From Thioclava electrotropha (GTDB lineage Bacteria; Pseudomonadota; Alphaproteobacteria; Rhodobacterales; Rhodobacteraceae), in NCBI RefSeq assembly GCF_002085925.2, contig NZ_CP053562.1, forward strand, positions 724,001 to 788,000: a stretch of DNA of 64,000 nucleotides, read 5' to 3'. Made by a program: the position numbers and the translations under genes. Of the stretch, positions 43,339 to 51,987 are shown piece after piece. Under the pieces are notes generated by a model. The model saw only the letters and a list, made by a program, of their open reading frames with translations. It was not told the DNA's origin and made no database searches. Position 1 is the stretch's first letter. Each line of letters opens with the position of its first letter.

Positions 43339-44493
43339 TCAGAGCGCTGTCCAGACACCTCCTGCCTGCGAGGATCGCAAGGCCGCCGAGATGAAGCGCA
43401 TCCCGGCTAGGCCATCCGCCACACCCGGCAGCAGCCCGAGCGGCCTGGGCTCGCCGCGCTCATGGGCCAGGATCGCGTCAGCTGTCGCGCTATAGAGGTT
43501 GCCGAAGGCCTCGAGGAACCCCTCCGGGTGGCCGGCCGGAACACGGCCCATCTCGGCAACCTCGGGCGTGAGGCCCGGTCCGCCCCGAGACAGGAGATAT
43601 GGGGGCTCTCCGAAGGGGGACACGCGTAGACTATCGGGCGCGGTTTGCAGCCATTCGAGCCCCGCCGACTCGCCGTAAATACGCAGTTTCAGCCCATTCT
43701 CATTGCCCGGGGAGACCTGGCTGGCCCAGAGCATACCCTTCGCCCCGCTCGCATAACGGATCAACATCTGCACGTCGTCATCGACCGCGCGCCCTGGCAC
43801 GAAACTGGTGAGTTCGGCGCAGATCTCGCGCGGCTCGAGCCCCGAGACAAAGCTCGCGAGGTTCATTGCGTGGGTGCCGATATCTCCAAGCGACCCCGCT
43901 GCACCGGCCCGCGTGGGATCGGTCCGCCAGACGGCCTGTTTCGCGCCATCCGTTCCCACCGGCTCGGTGAGCCAATCCTGCGGATACTCGACCTGAACGA
44001 CCCGGATGCGCCCGAGCTGTCCGGCTCCCACCATTGCGCGGGCCTGTCGCACCATCGCGTAGCCTGTGTAATTATGCGTAAGCACGAAGAGCGCGTTTGA
44101 GGCGCGCACCTCTTCCGCCAACGCTTCCGCCTCTTCGAGTGTGCGCGTCATCGGCTTGTCGCAGATCACGTGAATGCCCGCGCGCAGGAAGGCGGTCGCG
44201 ACAGGCGCATGCATATGATTGGGGGTCACGATCGACACAACCTCGATCCCATCGGGCCGGGCCGCTTCTTCTCGCGCCATCACCTCGAAATCCGCGTAGC
44301 TGCGCGTGGGGTCCAACCCCAGTGCTGCCGCAGAGCGATGGGCGCGCGCAGGCTCAGAAGCAAGCGCGCCCGCGACCAGATCAAACCGGTCGTCGAGCCG
44401 CGCCGCGATGCGATGAACGCCGCCGATGAAGGCGCCCTCGCCGCCGCCGACCATGCCGAGGCGCAGTTTGCGATGTCCGTTCGTGTCGTTCAC
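43339..44493 (-). CDS. Gfo/Idh/MocA-family oxidoreductase
   Basis: A 384-residue NAD(P)-dependent sugar dehydrogenase. It has the N-terminal Rossmann motif GMVGGGEGAFIGGVHR, the conserved CDKPMTRTLEEA lysine loop and the C-terminal GFO_IDH_MocA beta-sheet domain. It is the last gene of the nine-gene sugar operon, and its ATG overlaps the preceding stop. Relatives oxidise sugars at C1 or C3 or cyclitols; the substrate here is unknown. Confidence 0.9.
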   Translation of the reverse strand: MNDTNGHRKLRLGMVGGGEGAFIGGVHRIAARLDDRFDLVAGALASEPARAHRSAAALGLDPTRSYADFEVMAREEAARPDGIEVVSIVTPNHMHAPVATAFLRAGIHVICDKPMTRTLEEAEALAEEVRASNALFVLTHNYTGYAMVRQARAMVGAGQLGRIRVVQVEYPQDWLTEPVGTDGAKQAVWRTDPTRAGAAGSLGDIGTHAMNLASFVSGLEPREICAELTSFVPGRAVDDDVQMLIRYASGAKGMLWASQVSPGNENGLKLRIYGESAGLEWLQTAPDSLRVSPFGEPPYLLSRGGPGLTPEVAEMGRVPAGHPEGFLEAFGNLYSATADAILAHERGEPRPLGLLPGVADGLAGMRFISAALRSSQAGGVWTAL

Positions 44494-45554
44494 GTCGTGC
44501 CCTCCAGCCCGAGAATACGCCGATTGGCACCTTCGTCGGTGCCCGCGCCTGCGAAATCGTCGAAAGCGTGATCGGTCACGCGGATGATGTGGCGGGCGAT
44601 GAACTCCGCCCCCTCGCGCGCACCGTCCTCAGGATGTTTGAGCGCGCATTCCCATTCAAGCACGGCCCAGCCGTCGAAGTCATGCGCCGCCATCTGCGAG
44701 AAGATCCGCCCGAAATCCACCTGTCCGTCGCCGAGCGACCGGAACCGCCCCGCGCGGTCCACCCAGGACTGGTAGCCACCATAGACGCCCTGGCGCCCCG
44801 AGGGCACGAATTCCGCATCCTTGACGTGGAAGGCCCGGATACGGTCGCGGTAGATCTCGAGATGCTCGAGATAATCGAGCTGCTGCAGAACGAAATGCGA
44901 GGGATCGTAGAGTAGGTTGGCGCGGGTGTGATTGTCCACCCGGTCGAGGAACATCTCATAGCTGACCCCGTCATGCAGGTCTTCGCCGGGATGCAGCTCG
45001 AAACAGGCATCGACGCCGCTCTCCTCGCAGGCGTCGAGCAGCGGGCGCCAGCGCGCGGCCAGCTCGTCGAAGGCGCTCTCGATCAGCCCCGGCGGGCGTT
45101 GCGGGAAGGGGTAGAGGAAGGGCCAAGCCAGCGCGCCCGAGAAGGTCGGCATCGCCGAGAGCCCCATCCGGCGCGAGGCACGCGCGGCAAGCCGAACCTG
45201 CTCGCAGGCCCATGCCTGCCGCGCCGCGGGCTTGCCGTGCAGCTCGGGTGGGGCGAAGCCGTCGAGCAGCTCGTCATAGACCGGGTGTGCAGCTACGAGC
45301 TGGCCCTGCAGATGCGTCGAAAGCTCCGTCACCTCCATTCCGTGGGCGGCGACTGTTCCGGTGATCTCATCGCAGTAATCCTGCGAGCTGGCGGCGCGCT
45401 CGAGATCGATCAGGCGGCGGTCCCATGTCGGGATCTGCACGCCCTTGTAGCCGAGCCCGGCCGCCCAGCCGCAGATCGCGTCGAGACTGTTGAAGGGCGC
45501 ATCATCGCCCACGAATTGCGCGAGAAAGAGGGCAGGCCCCTTGATCGTCTTCAT
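44490..45554 (-). CDS. sugar isomerase/epimerase or lyase, AP-endonuclease-2 TIM-barrel family
   Basis: The 354-residue protein has the xylose-isomerase-like barrel with metal ligands in CFELHPGEDLHDG, NLLYDPSHFVLQQLDY, FHVKDAEFV and VLEWECALK. Enzymes of this Pfam family isomerise or epimerise keto-sugars, and some act as hydrolases or lyases of 3-keto-glycosides. It overlaps the downstream dehydrogenase gene by four bases, which supports a shared pathway. Confidence 0.88.
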   Translation of the reverse strand: MKTIKGPALFLAQFVGDDAPFNSLDAICGWAAGLGYKGVQIPTWDRRLIDLERAASSQDYCDEITGTVAAHGMEVTELSTHLQGQLVAAHPVYDELLDGFAPPELHGKPAARQAWACEQVRLAARASRRMGLSAMPTFSGALAWPFLYPFPQRPPGLIESAFDELAARWRPLLDACEESGVDACFELHPGEDLHDGVSYEMFLDRVDNHTRANLLYDPSHFVLQQLDYLEHLEIYRDRIRAFHVKDAEFVPSGRQGVYGGYQSWVDRAGRFRSLGDGQVDFGRIFSQMAAHDFDGWAVLEWECALKHPEDGAREGAEFIARHIIRVTDHAFDDFAGAGTDEGANRRILGLEGTT

Positions 45555-45621
45555 CTGGGAATACTCCTGTCGGGTCCTTTCAGGCCAAGCGCGAGGGGCC
45601 GTCCCCTGCGCTTGGCCGGGT

Positions 45622-46764
45622 TCAGTCTGGTTTGCGCAAGAGCGCCCGCGCGCCCTCTGGGTCGAGCGCCGGGGCGCGGGTGCAGGTCGTGGTCATCTCC
45701 ACGAAGCCACCTTCCTCGCCCGAGCGCAGGATCGCCGTCATGATCTCGATCCCGTGCAGCGCGCGGTCGATGGAACACCGCGCCTCGCGGCCCTCGATCA
45801 CAGAGAGCGCCATATCGGCAAGGCCCGCCGCGCGGTAGTTGGCGACCATGCCATGCGGGTGCTCCTGGTTGGGCTTGCCGAACGGGTGGGCCCAGGGCTC
45901 CACGGGCGCGATCTTCCCGTCGCGCCCCGCGATCTCCACCGGGCCGCCGAAGAAGTTCGGATCCGGCAGAAAGAGCGAGCCCTCGGTCCCGTAGATCTCC
46001 ATCGGGCCGTGACGGTGCGCCCAGACATCCCAGCTCGTGGACAGGGTGACGGTGGCCCCTCGCGCAAATTCGAGCAACGCATGGATGTTGGTGGGCGTCT
46101 CGACATCGATCGTCTCGCCATTGCGCGGCTCAGACGTAATCCTGCGCGTGGGCGTCGCAGTGGAGGTCAGTGCCGCCACCCGTTTCACCGGGCCGATCAG
46201 GTTGATAAGGTTCGCAAGGTAATAGGGCCCGAGATCGAGCATCGGACCGCCGCCCGGCTTGAAGAAGAAATCCGGGTTCGGGTGCCAATGCTCCATGCCG
46301 TGGCTCATCACATGGGCCGTGCCCGCCGTGATCGTGCCGAGGCGACCCTCGTCGATCAGCGCGCGTGCCTGCTGATGCGCGCCGCCAAGGAAGGTGTCGG
46401 GCGAACTGCCCACCGAGAGCCCCTTGGCCTGCGCAAGCTCGCGCAGCGCCTTTCCGTCTTCGGCCGAGAGAACGAAGGGCTTTTCGCTGTAGACATGCTT
46501 GCCTGCCTCAAGCGCCGCTTTCGCGACCTCGAAATGCGCCGCAGGGACGGTGAGGTTGATGATGACATCAATCGCAGGGTTCGCGAGGAGGGCCTCCACG
46601 CTTTGCGCCTCGACGCCGTATTCCTCCGCGCGTGCCTTGGCGGCTGCCGGGTTCAGGTCAGCGCAGGCGATGAGTTTGATGCCGCGAAAGAGCGGCGCGA
46701 AACCGAGATAGGTGGTCGAGATATTGCCGCAGCCGATGATGCCGATACCGAGTTCAGTGCTCAT
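45622..46764 (-). CDS. Gfo/Idh/MocA-family oxidoreductase
   Basis: A 380-residue dehydrogenase with the cofactor motif GIIGCGNISTTY, YSEKPFVLSAEDG as the catalytic lysine loop, and the substrate-domain sequences GGGPMLDLGPYYLANLINL and HPHGMVANYRAAGLADM. It is distinct in sequence from the two other Gfo/Idh/MocA enzymes of the window. The operon position, between two TIM-barrel isomerases, points to a step such as oxidation or reduction of a keto-sugar. Confidence 0.9.
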   Translation of the reverse strand: MSTELGIGIIGCGNISTTYLGFAPLFRGIKLIACADLNPAAAKARAEEYGVEAQSVEALLANPAIDVIINLTVPAAHFEVAKAALEAGKHVYSEKPFVLSAEDGKALRELAQAKGLSVGSSPDTFLGGAHQQARALIDEGRLGTITAGTAHVMSHGMEHWHPNPDFFFKPGGGPMLDLGPYYLANLINLIGPVKRVAALTSTATPTRRITSEPRNGETIDVETPTNIHALLEFARGATVTLSTSWDVWAHRHGPMEIYGTEGSLFLPDPNFFGGPVEIAGRDGKIAPVEPWAHPFGKPNQEHPHGMVANYRAAGLADMALSVIEGREARCSIDRALHGIEIMTAILRSGEEGGFVEMTTTCTRAPALDPEGARALLRKPD

Positions 46765-47540
46765 GCCACGCTCCCTTTAGAGAGCTTGCGCGCGTTGTCG
46801 ATCGAGCTGCGGGCGAAGCGCGCGTCGTCGGACGGGTTGTCATGCTCCATTACGAAATGGGCGGCCTTGCTGTCGCGGCGCAGGGCCTCGAGCAGCTGGG
46901 CCCAGTCCATGATGCCGGTGCCCACGTCGGCCCAGCCGTCCTCCTCGGCTTTCTCGCCTTCGGGGGCGATATCCTTCACATGCGCTGCCGTAATCCGGTT
47001 GCCATGCCGCGCGATCCAGTCGAGCGGGTCGGCCCCTCCGCGCGTGATCCAGGCGATATCGGCCTCCCAGTCGAGGTCGCCCGCAGCGAGGATATGCTCC
47101 ATCGGCAGCGTGCCGTCGGCGAGCGGCTTGAACTCGAAGTCGTGGTTGTGCCAGCCGAAGCCGAACCCGGCGGCGCGGATCGGGGCACCAGCGCGGGCGA
47201 GCCGAATGCCGAGCTCCTGCCAGCCTTTCGTATCGGTGGGCCGGTCATCGGGCATCAGGAAGGGCACGTAGAGCGCCTCCATCCCCAGCGCGCGCGCGAT
47301 TGCAATTGCACGGTCCGGGTCGGTCTCCACGACATCGAGGCTGAAATGTCCCGTCGGCATCTTCAGCCCGGCCGCGTCGAGCTGGGCGCGGAACGCATCT
47401 AGGTCAGACGTTCCGAGTTTTTCATAGAGCCCGCCGAACCCCTCGACGCTTGCATAGCCTGCCTGTGCCAGCATCCCGAGCGTCTGGTCGAGTGGACCCG
47501 CATTGCGCGAACTGTAAAGCTGGTAACTGAAATCGGTCAT
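46761..47540 (-). CDS. sugar isomerase/epimerase, AP-endonuclease-2 TIM-barrel family
   Basis: A 259-residue barrel protein that begins MTDFSYQLYSSRNAGPLDQT, with GWHNHDFEF, EADIAWITRGGADPL, AAHVKDIAPEG and VMEHDNPSDD giving the expected metal ligands. It is smaller than the other barrel enzyme of this operon and not closely similar to it. It begins the catabolic half of the operon just after the transporter genes, and its stop overlaps the next gene. Confidence 0.88.
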   Translation of the reverse strand: MTDFSYQLYSSRNAGPLDQTLGMLAQAGYASVEGFGGLYEKLGTSDLDAFRAQLDAAGLKMPTGHFSLDVVETDPDRAIAIARALGMEALYVPFLMPDDRPTDTKGWQELGIRLARAGAPIRAAGFGFGWHNHDFEFKPLADGTLPMEHILAAGDLDWEADIAWITRGGADPLDWIARHGNRITAAHVKDIAPEGEKAEEDGWADVGTGIMDWAQLLEALRRDSKAAHFVMEHDNPSDDARFARSSIDNARKLSKGSVA

Positions 47541-47574
47541 GTTTCTCTCCTCCTAGGAAAAATCAGGTGCGCAC

Positions 47575-48666
47575 CTAGAGGCGCTTTTCGCTTTGCGTGT
47601 CGAAGATCGACGCGCGCGTAATGTCGAAGGCGATGGGGACACGGTCACCGGGGCGGTAGCGTTTGCCGGAGGCGCAGCGCACCGAGAGCTTGGCCTCGCC
47701 ATAGGTCAGCCAGACGAGGCTGTCCGCGCCCATCGGCTCTTCCAGTTCTACGACGGCCTCGACCTCTCCCGGTTGGCCTGCCGCATCCCGGTCGAACAGC
47801 ACGTGTTCCGGGCGCACGCCAAGGATCACGTCGCGATTAACCGGCAGGGGGCCGTTGCCGTCATAGCCCGCGAGACCCGTGGCAAAGCCTTGCCCTTCGA
47901 AGATCGGGCCGTCTTGTCCGGCGACCAGACGCCCATCGAAGAAGTTCATGGCTGGTGACCCGATGAAGCCCGCAACGAACATGTTGCATGGTCGGTTGTA
48001 GATCGTGAGAGGCTCGTCGAGCTGCTGGATCTCGCCGCCATGCATCACCGCGATCCGGTCAGCCAGCGTGAGCGCCTCGATCTGATCGTGGGTGACGTAG
48101 ATCATCGTCGAGCGTAGCCGCTGGTGGAGCCGCTTGATCTCCACGCGAAGGTCGACGCGCAGCTTGGCGTCGAGGTTGGAAAGCGGCTCGTCGAACAGGA
48201 AGACATCCGCGTCGCGCACCAGCGCCCGACCGATCGCGACCCGCTGGCGCTGCCCGCCCGACAGGTTCGAGGGGCGACGCTTCAAAAGAGGCTCGATCTG
48301 CAGGATCTCGGCTGCGCGCGAGACGCGCTCCGCGATGTCCTTCTTGGAATGCCGCGCGACGCGCAGCCCGAAGCTTAGATTCCTCTCCACCGACATCTGC
48401 GGATAGAGCGCGTAGGATTGGAACACCATGCCGATCCCGCGATCCTTGGGTTCGTCCCATGTGACGTTCTTGCCCGAAATCCAGACCTCGCCGTCGGAGA
48501 TGTCGATCAGGCCTGCGATCGCGTTGAGAAGGGTGGACTTGCCACAGCCAGAGGGCCCCAGCAGCACGAGGAATTCCCCCGGCGTGATGTCCAGTTGCAG
48601 ATTGTCGATGACGTCCAGCGCGCCGTAGCTGATGCGCAGGTCGCGGACACTTACGGAAGGTTCCAT
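47575..48666 (-). CDS. sugar ABC transporter ATPase (UgpC/MsmK/MalK type)
   Basis: The ATP-binding subunit (363 residues) has Walker A GPSGCGKST, the signature LSGGQRQRVAIGRAL, Walker B DVFLFDEPLSNLD and the switch histidine in IYVTHDQ. A C-terminal TOBE regulatory domain with ILGVRPEHVLFD follows. It belongs to the CUT1 class and follows the two permease genes with four bases between. Confidence 0.95.
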   Translation of the reverse strand: MEPSVSVRDLRISYGALDVIDNLQLDITPGEFLVLLGPSGCGKSTLLNAIAGLIDISDGEVWISGKNVTWDEPKDRGIGMVFQSYALYPQMSVERNLSFGLRVARHSKKDIAERVSRAAEILQIEPLLKRRPSNLSGGQRQRVAIGRALVRDADVFLFDEPLSNLDAKLRVDLRVEIKRLHQRLRSTMIYVTHDQIEALTLADRIAVMHGGEIQQLDEPLTIYNRPCNMFVAGFIGSPAMNFFDGRLVAGQDGPIFEGQGFATGLAGYDGNGPLPVNRDVILGVRPEHVLFDRDAAGQPGEVEAVVELEEPMGADSLVWLTYGEAKLSVRCASGKRYRPGDRVPIAFDITRASIFDTQSEKRL

Positions 48667-48670
48667 TGCA

Positions 48671-49558
48671 TTATCCTTTCACGGCGCCGGCGGCGATGCC
48701 GCGGACGAACCAGCGGCCCGAGACGAAGTAGACGATCAGCGGCACCAGCGCCGTCAGGATCGTCGCGGCCATGTTGACGTTGTAGGCCTTGGTGCCGGTG
48801 GTTGTGTTGACGATGTTGTTGAGCTCGACGGTCATCGGCAGGTGATCGCGCCCGGCGAAGATCAGGCCGAAGAGGAAGTCGTTCCAGATGCCTGTGACCT
48901 GCAGGATCGCGGCGACGACGAGGATCGGACCGGACATCGGGATCATCAGTTGGAAGAAGATCGTCCAGAAGCCGCCCCCGTCGATCCGCGCAGCCTTAAA
49001 CAGGTCCACGGGCACGGCGACGTAGTAATTGCGAAACAGCAGCGTCATTACCGGCAGGCCGAAGATCACATGCACGGTGATGATGCCCGGCAGCGTGTTG
49101 TAGAGCGACACTTTCGAGAGCATCCGCACCAACGGGTAAAGGTAGACCTGGTAAGGAATGAACGCACCCAGCAGCAGCACCGCAAAGATCAGGTTGCCCC
49201 CGCGCGGGCGCCAGAATGACAGCGCGTAGCCGTTGATCGCGCCCAGCAGGATCGAGAGCGTCGCAGCCGGGATCATGATCTCGAAGGAGTTCAGCACACC
49301 CACCCGGATGCCCTCGCAGTTCACGCCCGTGCAGGCATGGGCCCAGGCCGTGGACCAGGGCTTGAGGGTGAAGTCCGTGGGCAGGCCGAAGATATTACCC
49401 TGCTGGATCTCGGGCATCGTTTTGAACGATGTCACGATCATCACGTAGAAGGGCAGCAGGAAGAACGCGGCTGCGAGCACGAGAAAGGCATAGATGCCGA
49501 TCCGGCTGGCGGTGAGCCGCCGGGGCTTGCGCCCGCGCGGTTGGGTCTCAGCGGTCAT
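48671..49558 (-). CDS. sugar ABC transporter permease (MalG type)
   Basis: A 295-residue inner-membrane protein with six membrane helices and the EAA-loop equivalent VPVDLFKAARIDGGGFWTIF that contacts the ATPase. I take the ATG at 49558, which overlaps the stop of the preceding permease gene (ATGA). Its C-terminus VSGRWFVRGIAAGAVKG is typical for MalG-type subunits. Confidence 0.94.
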   Translation of the reverse strand: MTAETQPRGRKPRRLTASRIGIYAFLVLAAAFFLLPFYVMIVTSFKTMPEIQQGNIFGLPTDFTLKPWSTAWAHACTGVNCEGIRVGVLNSFEIMIPAATLSILLGAINGYALSFWRPRGGNLIFAVLLLGAFIPYQVYLYPLVRMLSKVSLYNTLPGIITVHVIFGLPVMTLLFRNYYVAVPVDLFKAARIDGGGFWTIFFQLMIPMSGPILVVAAILQVTGIWNDFLFGLIFAGRDHLPMTVELNNIVNTTTGTKAYNVNMAATILTALVPLIVYFVSGRWFVRGIAAGAVKG

Positions 49559-50439
49559 GACGCCCTCCGGTCCTGGCGGAAATACTGGTTGTAGAGCCAC
49601 GGCCCCAGCACCACGAGCACGGCCACGAACATCACTGAGGCGGCCGCGGTCGCGAGCGCGATGTTCTGTCGGTTGAAGAGGTAATCGATGACGAATTTGG
49701 CGGGCACCTCCGTCGAGATGCCGGGACCGCCTCCGGTCATCGCGACCACGATGTCGTAGACTTTGACCACCGCGATCGCGAGCAGCACCACCGCGGTGAC
49801 GAACATGCTCGAGAGCATCGGGATCACAATCGAGAGGTAGACGCGCCACGGCGGGATGCCGTCGACACGGGCGGCCTTCCAGATGTCTTCATCCACGCCA
49901 CGCAAACCGGCCAGCAGGATCGCCATCACAAGACCCGCCGATTGCCACATGCCGGCAAATCCTACGAGATAGATCGCCCGGTCACCGCGTGACAGCCAGT
50001 CGAAGGTGAAGCCGTTCCAGCCCCAGTTCTGAACCGCCTGCTGGATGCCCAGCGTCGGGTTCAGAATCCAGGCCCAGACGAGGCCTGTGACGATGAAGGA
50101 CATCGCGTAGGGGTAGAGGAAGATCGTGCGGAAAATCCCTTCCCCCTTGATCCTCTGATCGAGGAACACCGCCATCAGGAAGCCTAGCACGAGACAGCCG
50201 ATGACGAAGATCAGGCCGAAGATCGCGAGGTTCTCGACTGAGATCGTCCAGCGGGAAGATTGGAATAGCCGGTCATATTGCTTGAATCCGACGAAGTCGT
50301 ATTTGGGCAGGATGCCGGAACTGGTGAAGGAGATGCGGATCGTCCAGAGGATCGTGCCGATATAGGCGAAGATGACGATGATCCATGTCGGGACGAGCGC
50401 AACTTGTGCGCTCAGGCGGCGCAGTCGAAGCGGCTTCAT
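49555..50439 (-). CDS. sugar ABC transporter permease (MalF type)
   Basis: A 294-residue membrane protein with the permease loop EDIWKAARVDGIPPWRVYLS and six predicted helices; the start MKPLRLRRLSAQVALVPTWI at 50439 is basic, as expected for the cytoplasmic end. Together with the MalG-type partner it forms the channel of the CUT1 transporter. About 105 bases separate it from the binding-protein gene upstream. Confidence 0.93.
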   Translation of the reverse strand: MKPLRLRRLSAQVALVPTWIIVIFAYIGTILWTIRISFTSSGILPKYDFVGFKQYDRLFQSSRWTISVENLAIFGLIFVIGCLVLGFLMAVFLDQRIKGEGIFRTIFLYPYAMSFIVTGLVWAWILNPTLGIQQAVQNWGWNGFTFDWLSRGDRAIYLVGFAGMWQSAGLVMAILLAGLRGVDEDIWKAARVDGIPPWRVYLSIVIPMLSSMFVTAVVLLAIAVVKVYDIVVAMTGGGPGISTEVPAKFVIDYLFNRQNIALATAAASVMFVAVLVVLGPWLYNQYFRQDRRAS

Positions 50440-50544
50440 GTCGTGATGTCCTGTCTCGTGACGGTCTCGGGAGAGGGCGCGCGCCCGGGGAGGCTGGGCG
50501 CGCCGGGGCCGCGACCCCAAGGGACGGATCGCGGCCCCGTCCGC

Positions 50545-51789
50545 TTAGCCGCCGATGATCTGGGCGAAGCGGTTCACGAAGTTCTCGGGCGTCTGGCTCT
50601 TGTCGGTGAAGAACGAAGCCACGAGATCGGTTATGGAGCCGCTCATGTCGGGCGAGATCAGGATGTCCGAACTGGGCACGTAGTCGCCCTTCTTGAGCAG
50701 CGCGAGCCCTTGCTGCGCGCATTGGTCCATATCCTGACTCGGCACGTCCTTGAGCACGGGCACCGCGCCTTTCTTCTCATTGAAGGCCAGCTGCACCTTG
50801 GGTTCGAGCAGCACCTTGGCAAGCAGGTCCTGTGCCTTGATCTCGGCCTTGTCGTTCAGCTTGGGGAAGACGAAGACATCGCCGCCGACCCAGTAGGTAT
50901 TGTGCCCCAGTGCCGGAATGCAGCCTACGTCCTTGCCGGGCACTTTGTTCTGGAGTTCCATCTCGCCCTTGGCCCAGTCGCCCATGAAGTTGAAGCCGGC
51001 CTTGTCGTTGATCACCAGCGCGGTCGCCTGATTCCACTGCCGACCCTGCATCCCGCTATCCACGTAGTCACGCAGTTTGCCGAACGTCTGAGCGACCTTG
51101 AGGAACTCCGGGGATTTCACCGCCGCGACGTCGCGATCCTTGAGCACCTTCATGTAAAGGTCCTTGCCACCCTCGCCGATCATGACGTTGAAGAACGTCA
51201 GGGCTTGCGTCCAGGCGCTGCCCGCCTGCGCGAGCGGGATCACGCCCTGCTTCTTGAGCGCGTCGAGATCGGTGAACAGGTCGTCCCAGGTCTTGGGTGG
51301 CTCGACGCCCGCTTTCTTCAGCAGTTCGGGCGAATACCAGAGCCAGATGTTGGAGTGGATATCGACCGGCACGGCATACATGTGCCCATCTTGGCTCACC
51401 GCGTTCAGCAGCACCGGGTTGATCTTGTCCTTCCAGCCATATTCCTTCGCCAGCGGATCTAGGTTGCGTAACAGCCCGTTCGAGACCAGCTCGTCGAACT
51501 GCTTGCCGGTGTTGAACTGCATGGCGGCAGGCGGATTGCCCCCGATGATGCGGTTGATCCCGTCGGCGCGCGCGGAATCTCCGCCGCCCCCGGCAACCGC
51601 GGCATCGACCCATTTGCCGCCCTGCGCGTCGAACGCCTTCTCGAATTCCTTGACCGCGGCATGTTCGCCGCCCGAGGTCCACCAGTGGATCACCTCTGCC
51701 TTTTCGGCCGCCTGCGCCTGTGCTGCGGCGAGACCGAGTGCCAGAGATGCGGCGATGCCGAGGGCGTGCCGTCCTTTATGAGCTTGCAT
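50545..51789 (-). CDS. sugar ABC transporter substrate-binding protein (glucose/mannose-type)
   Basis: The 414-residue periplasmic receptor begins with a signal peptide (MQAHKGRHALGIAASLALGL and AAAQAQA) and continues EVIHWWTSGGEHAAVKEFEK and AVAGGGGDSARADG, close to the glucose/mannose-binding GtsA type. GGGAGGAATTC precedes the ATG at 51789. It is the first gene of the operon, as usual, and its promoter carries two LacI-type operators. The exact sugar remains open. Confidence 0.92.
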   Translation of the reverse strand: MQAHKGRHALGIAASLALGLAAAQAQAAEKAEVIHWWTSGGEHAAVKEFEKAFDAQGGKWVDAAVAGGGGDSARADGINRIIGGNPPAAMQFNTGKQFDELVSNGLLRNLDPLAKEYGWKDKINPVLLNAVSQDGHMYAVPVDIHSNIWLWYSPELLKKAGVEPPKTWDDLFTDLDALKKQGVIPLAQAGSAWTQALTFFNVMIGEGGKDLYMKVLKDRDVAAVKSPEFLKVAQTFGKLRDYVDSGMQGRQWNQATALVINDKAGFNFMGDWAKGEMELQNKVPGKDVGCIPALGHNTYWVGGDVFVFPKLNDKAEIKAQDLLAKVLLEPKVQLAFNEKKGAVPVLKDVPSQDMDQCAQQGLALLKKGDYVPSSDILISPDMSGSITDLVASFFTDKSQTPENFVNRFAQIIGG

Positions 51790-51858
51790 GAATTCCTCCC
51801 AGAATTGATCGCGACTCCTCAATCGCGCGTCTCGACGTCATCCGGGATCTATCCCGTA

Positions 51859-51904
51859 TGCAATCGATTACATTTCACGCTAATCGCGCATGTAATCGAT
51901 TGCA
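51859..51904. promoter_or_regulatory. paired LacI-family operators
   Basis: TGCAATCGATTACA (51859-51872) and TGTAATCGATTGCA (51891-51904) are exact reverse complements and each is itself nearly palindromic around ATCGAT. Their centres are 32 bases apart, about three helix turns, so two dimers could bind one DNA face. They lie between the binding-protein gene and the divergent LacI gene, and both operons are probably controlled here. Confidence 0.8.
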
Positions 51905-51987
51905 ATCATGAAATTTCCGAGTAAATACAGGAGGTGTAGCGCTCTGCCACTGGTGAAGGCGGACCGGCAAGGCCTATAGAAAATGAA

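Noticed and set aside
45490..47271. Long plus-strand frame over the Gfo/Idh and isomerase genes
   Set aside because: It is an antisense shadow caused by high GC, and the minus-strand genes have clear motifs and overlapping starts.
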